Origin: Bacteroidota bacterium
Lineage (GTDB): Bacteria > Bacteroidota > Bacteroidia > Sphingobacteriales > Sphingobacteriaceae
Reading direction: 5' to 3'
Length of the DNA: 62,268 nucleotides
NCBI GenBank assembly: GCA_013286235.1
Contig: JABDGE010000012.1
Coordinates: 1 to 62,268 of the forward strand
Each line of letters opens with the position of its first letter. Within the stretch, counting starts at the first letter, position 1. This document shows, one piece after another, positions 61,062-62,268 of the stretch. A model generated the notes under the pieces. It saw nothing but the letters and a program-made list of their open reading frames with translations. It did not search any database and was not told where the DNA came from. Both the position numbers and the translations under genes were made by a program.

Positions 61062-62268
61062 TTATTTCGCCTTTGTAAACAAATAGGTATTCCCCCTCTG
61101 TATCAAAGTAAAACTGTTTTGCGCCGGATTAAATTGCAAGGTAATCCCAGCGGCGTCAAAAACAAACTTGTCGGGCGCCACAGCCTCCAATGGAAATGGC
61201 CCCTGGCCGGTTGCCTGTGCCACCAGCGTGGTATTGCTTTTTGTGATGGCGATTTTTAGCGGCATTTGCGTGCTGGCGTAATTGCCGAGGTACTTATCCA
61301 GGTCTGCAGATGTCAGGGCGAGGGTTTTAAATTCGGGAATAGCAAAGGGCTTGTTAAAATAAATGCTTAAAGCGCCGATCATCACGTCGTTGGTTGAGGT
61401 CACCGCGCCGTTTGAGGTATAGGCTACTGCGAGTTTGTCGCCCGGGAAATATGCCAGCAGCGAGGTGAAACCGTCGATGCCGCCGTTGTGGCCATAACCC
61501 TGCTTGTCATAAAACGGGATAACAAACATGGCCATGCCGAAATGGTCCTTCATGGTTTTCATCAGTTCCAGGTTTGCCGGGCTGATCAGTTTGCCGGCAA
61601 AAAGGGCTTCGATAAATTTAACCAGGTCAGCAGGTGTTGAAACGATGGAGCCGGCCCCGCCGGGGATGCTCATATCGGTTTCGGGCTGCTGGGTCCATTG
61701 GCCGCTAAACGTGTACGAGTAAGCCTCATTTTTCGCCGGGTTGGCTTTGGCGCCGTAATAGGTATTTTCCAGCCCGATCTTTGAAGTGATGCGTTGCTTT
61801 AATTCTTCGGCATAGGGTTTCCCGGTTATTTTTTCGACGATATAGCCCAGCAGCACAAAGTTGGTATTACTATATTCCGCTTTGGCATCGGGCTCAAAAT
61901 CGGATTTTTGCTGGGCGAAAATGGCAGTCATTTGTGCCTCTGTCGTCGGTTTGCCCATATAAGCGGCATACAAGGAATCGTTAGTGAAATTGTGGAGTCC
62001 GCTGCGGTGATCGAGCATTTCGCTTATTGTGATCTTATCGGCATTAAGTAATTGCGGGAACCAGGTAGCCAAATGCATGTCGAGCGTCAGTTTGCCTTCT
62101 TCTATCAACTGGAAGATCATTACCGCCGTAAACATTTTGCTGATGGAGCCGATGCGGTAGCGGGTATTAATGGTGGCGGGTATTTTTGCCTGGTCGTTGT
62201 ATTCTGCGTAGCCGATCGCGTTTTGATACACCAGCCTACCGTTAGCCGAGATGGCGATACTGCCCATG
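61062..62268 (-). CDS. serine beta-lactamase-fold hydrolase, N-terminus beyond the window
   Basis: The visible 401 residues have the class C beta-lactamase/penicillin-binding fold. SxxK is S41-K44 in RIGSISKMFT, YxN is in AEYSNTNFVLLGY, and the KTG equivalent is in GYGHNGGIDGF. The C-terminal 90 residues are an extra beta domain (LDKYLGNYAS, LVAQATGQG). The visible first methionine, MGSIAISANGRLVYQ, lies inside the fold and at the window edge, so a signal peptide and the real start are probably outside. It cleaves an ester or D-amino acid amide; the substrate is unknown. Confidence 0.87.
   Translation of the reverse strand, partial: MGSIAISANGRLVYQNAIGYAEYNDQAKIPATINTRYRIGSISKMFTAVMIFQLIEEGKLTLDMHLATWFPQLLNADKITISEMLDHRSGLHNFTNDSLYAAYMGKPTTEAQMTAIFAQQKSDFEPDAKAEYSNTNFVLLGYIVEKITGKPYAEELKQRITSKIGLENTYYGAKANPAKNEAYSYTFSGQWTQQPETDMSIPGGAGSIVSTPADLVKFIEALFAGKLISPANLELMKTMKDHFGMAMFVIPFYDKQGYGHNGGIDGFTSLLAYFPGDKLAVAYTSNGAVTSTNDVMIGALSIYFNKPFAIPEFKTLALTSADLDKYLGNYASTQMPLKIAITKSNTTLVAQATGQGPFPLEAVAPDKFVFDAAGITLQFNPAQNSFTLIQRGNTYLFTKAK

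Overview
The window looks like a chromosomal segment of a Bacteroidota bacterium, most likely Sphingobacteriaceae and Mucilaginibacter-like. This is inferred from protein style (DUF6702/HupE/M1 neighbourhood, DUF3050, propeller-type sensor kinase, large Bacteroidota-type SecA and ParC), from repeated promoter boxes of the Bacteroidota form TAnnTTTG, and from the set of secreted glycoside hydrolases. No rRNA, tRNA, CRISPR array, integrase or recognisable insertion sequence was seen.

Layout. 1-3.4 kb: thioredoxin-like gene end, VOC protein, an orphan MntA-type nucleotidyltransferase with only the start of its HEPN partner, purD, and an acidic helical protein. 3.5-11 kb: cupin/JmjC-like protein, secA, a SPOR protein overlapping an M20 amidohydrolase, a secreted unknown, and a gene remnant. 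11-18 kb: SRPBCC protein, asnS, a CE2-type esterase, a ParE-like toxin/antitoxin pair, and parC. 18-28 kb: a complete MntA/HepT-like pair, a GH35 beta-galactosidase, a TPR membrane protein, a methyltransferase, an aldose-epimerase-like protein, a YncE-type phosphoesterase, a DUF1275 membrane protein and a DUF3050 protein. 28-34 kb: M1 peptidase, HupE/UreJ and DUF6702 genes, followed by a two-gene GNAT-like/HigA-like cassette.

34-39 kb on the minus strand is a complete four-enzyme route from trans-4-hydroxy-L-proline to 2-oxoglutarate: 2-epimerase, D-amino-acid-type dehydrogenase, DHDPS-family deaminase and semialdehyde dehydrogenase. 39.5-47.7 kb is a carbohydrate block (GH27, GH127 and GH3, plus a NUDIX-type regulator divergent from GH3) with a decayed toxin and its XRE antitoxin in the middle. 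48-62 kb holds a tricorn-like protease, a SDR, an NHL protein, a collagen-like lipoprotein, a NarL-type regulator with a 1.2 kb-residue propeller histidine kinase, and the end of a beta-lactamase-fold hydrolase.

The most unusual signals are in the accessory parts. The GNAT-like/HigA-like cassette (about 32.5-33.8 kb) is flanked by 32-bp direct copies of the 3' end of the DUF6702 gene and starts with a 41-bp perfect palindrome, as if it had been inserted at that gene end. Five toxin-antitoxin-like modules in 44 kb show every stage from intact to broken. Intergenic regions repeatedly carry short tandem tracts with an 8-bp period. Two matching 21-bp palindromes lie between the GH3 gene and the NUDIX regulator. 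Several TAnnTTTG promoter boxes abut start codons, suggesting leaderless mRNAs.
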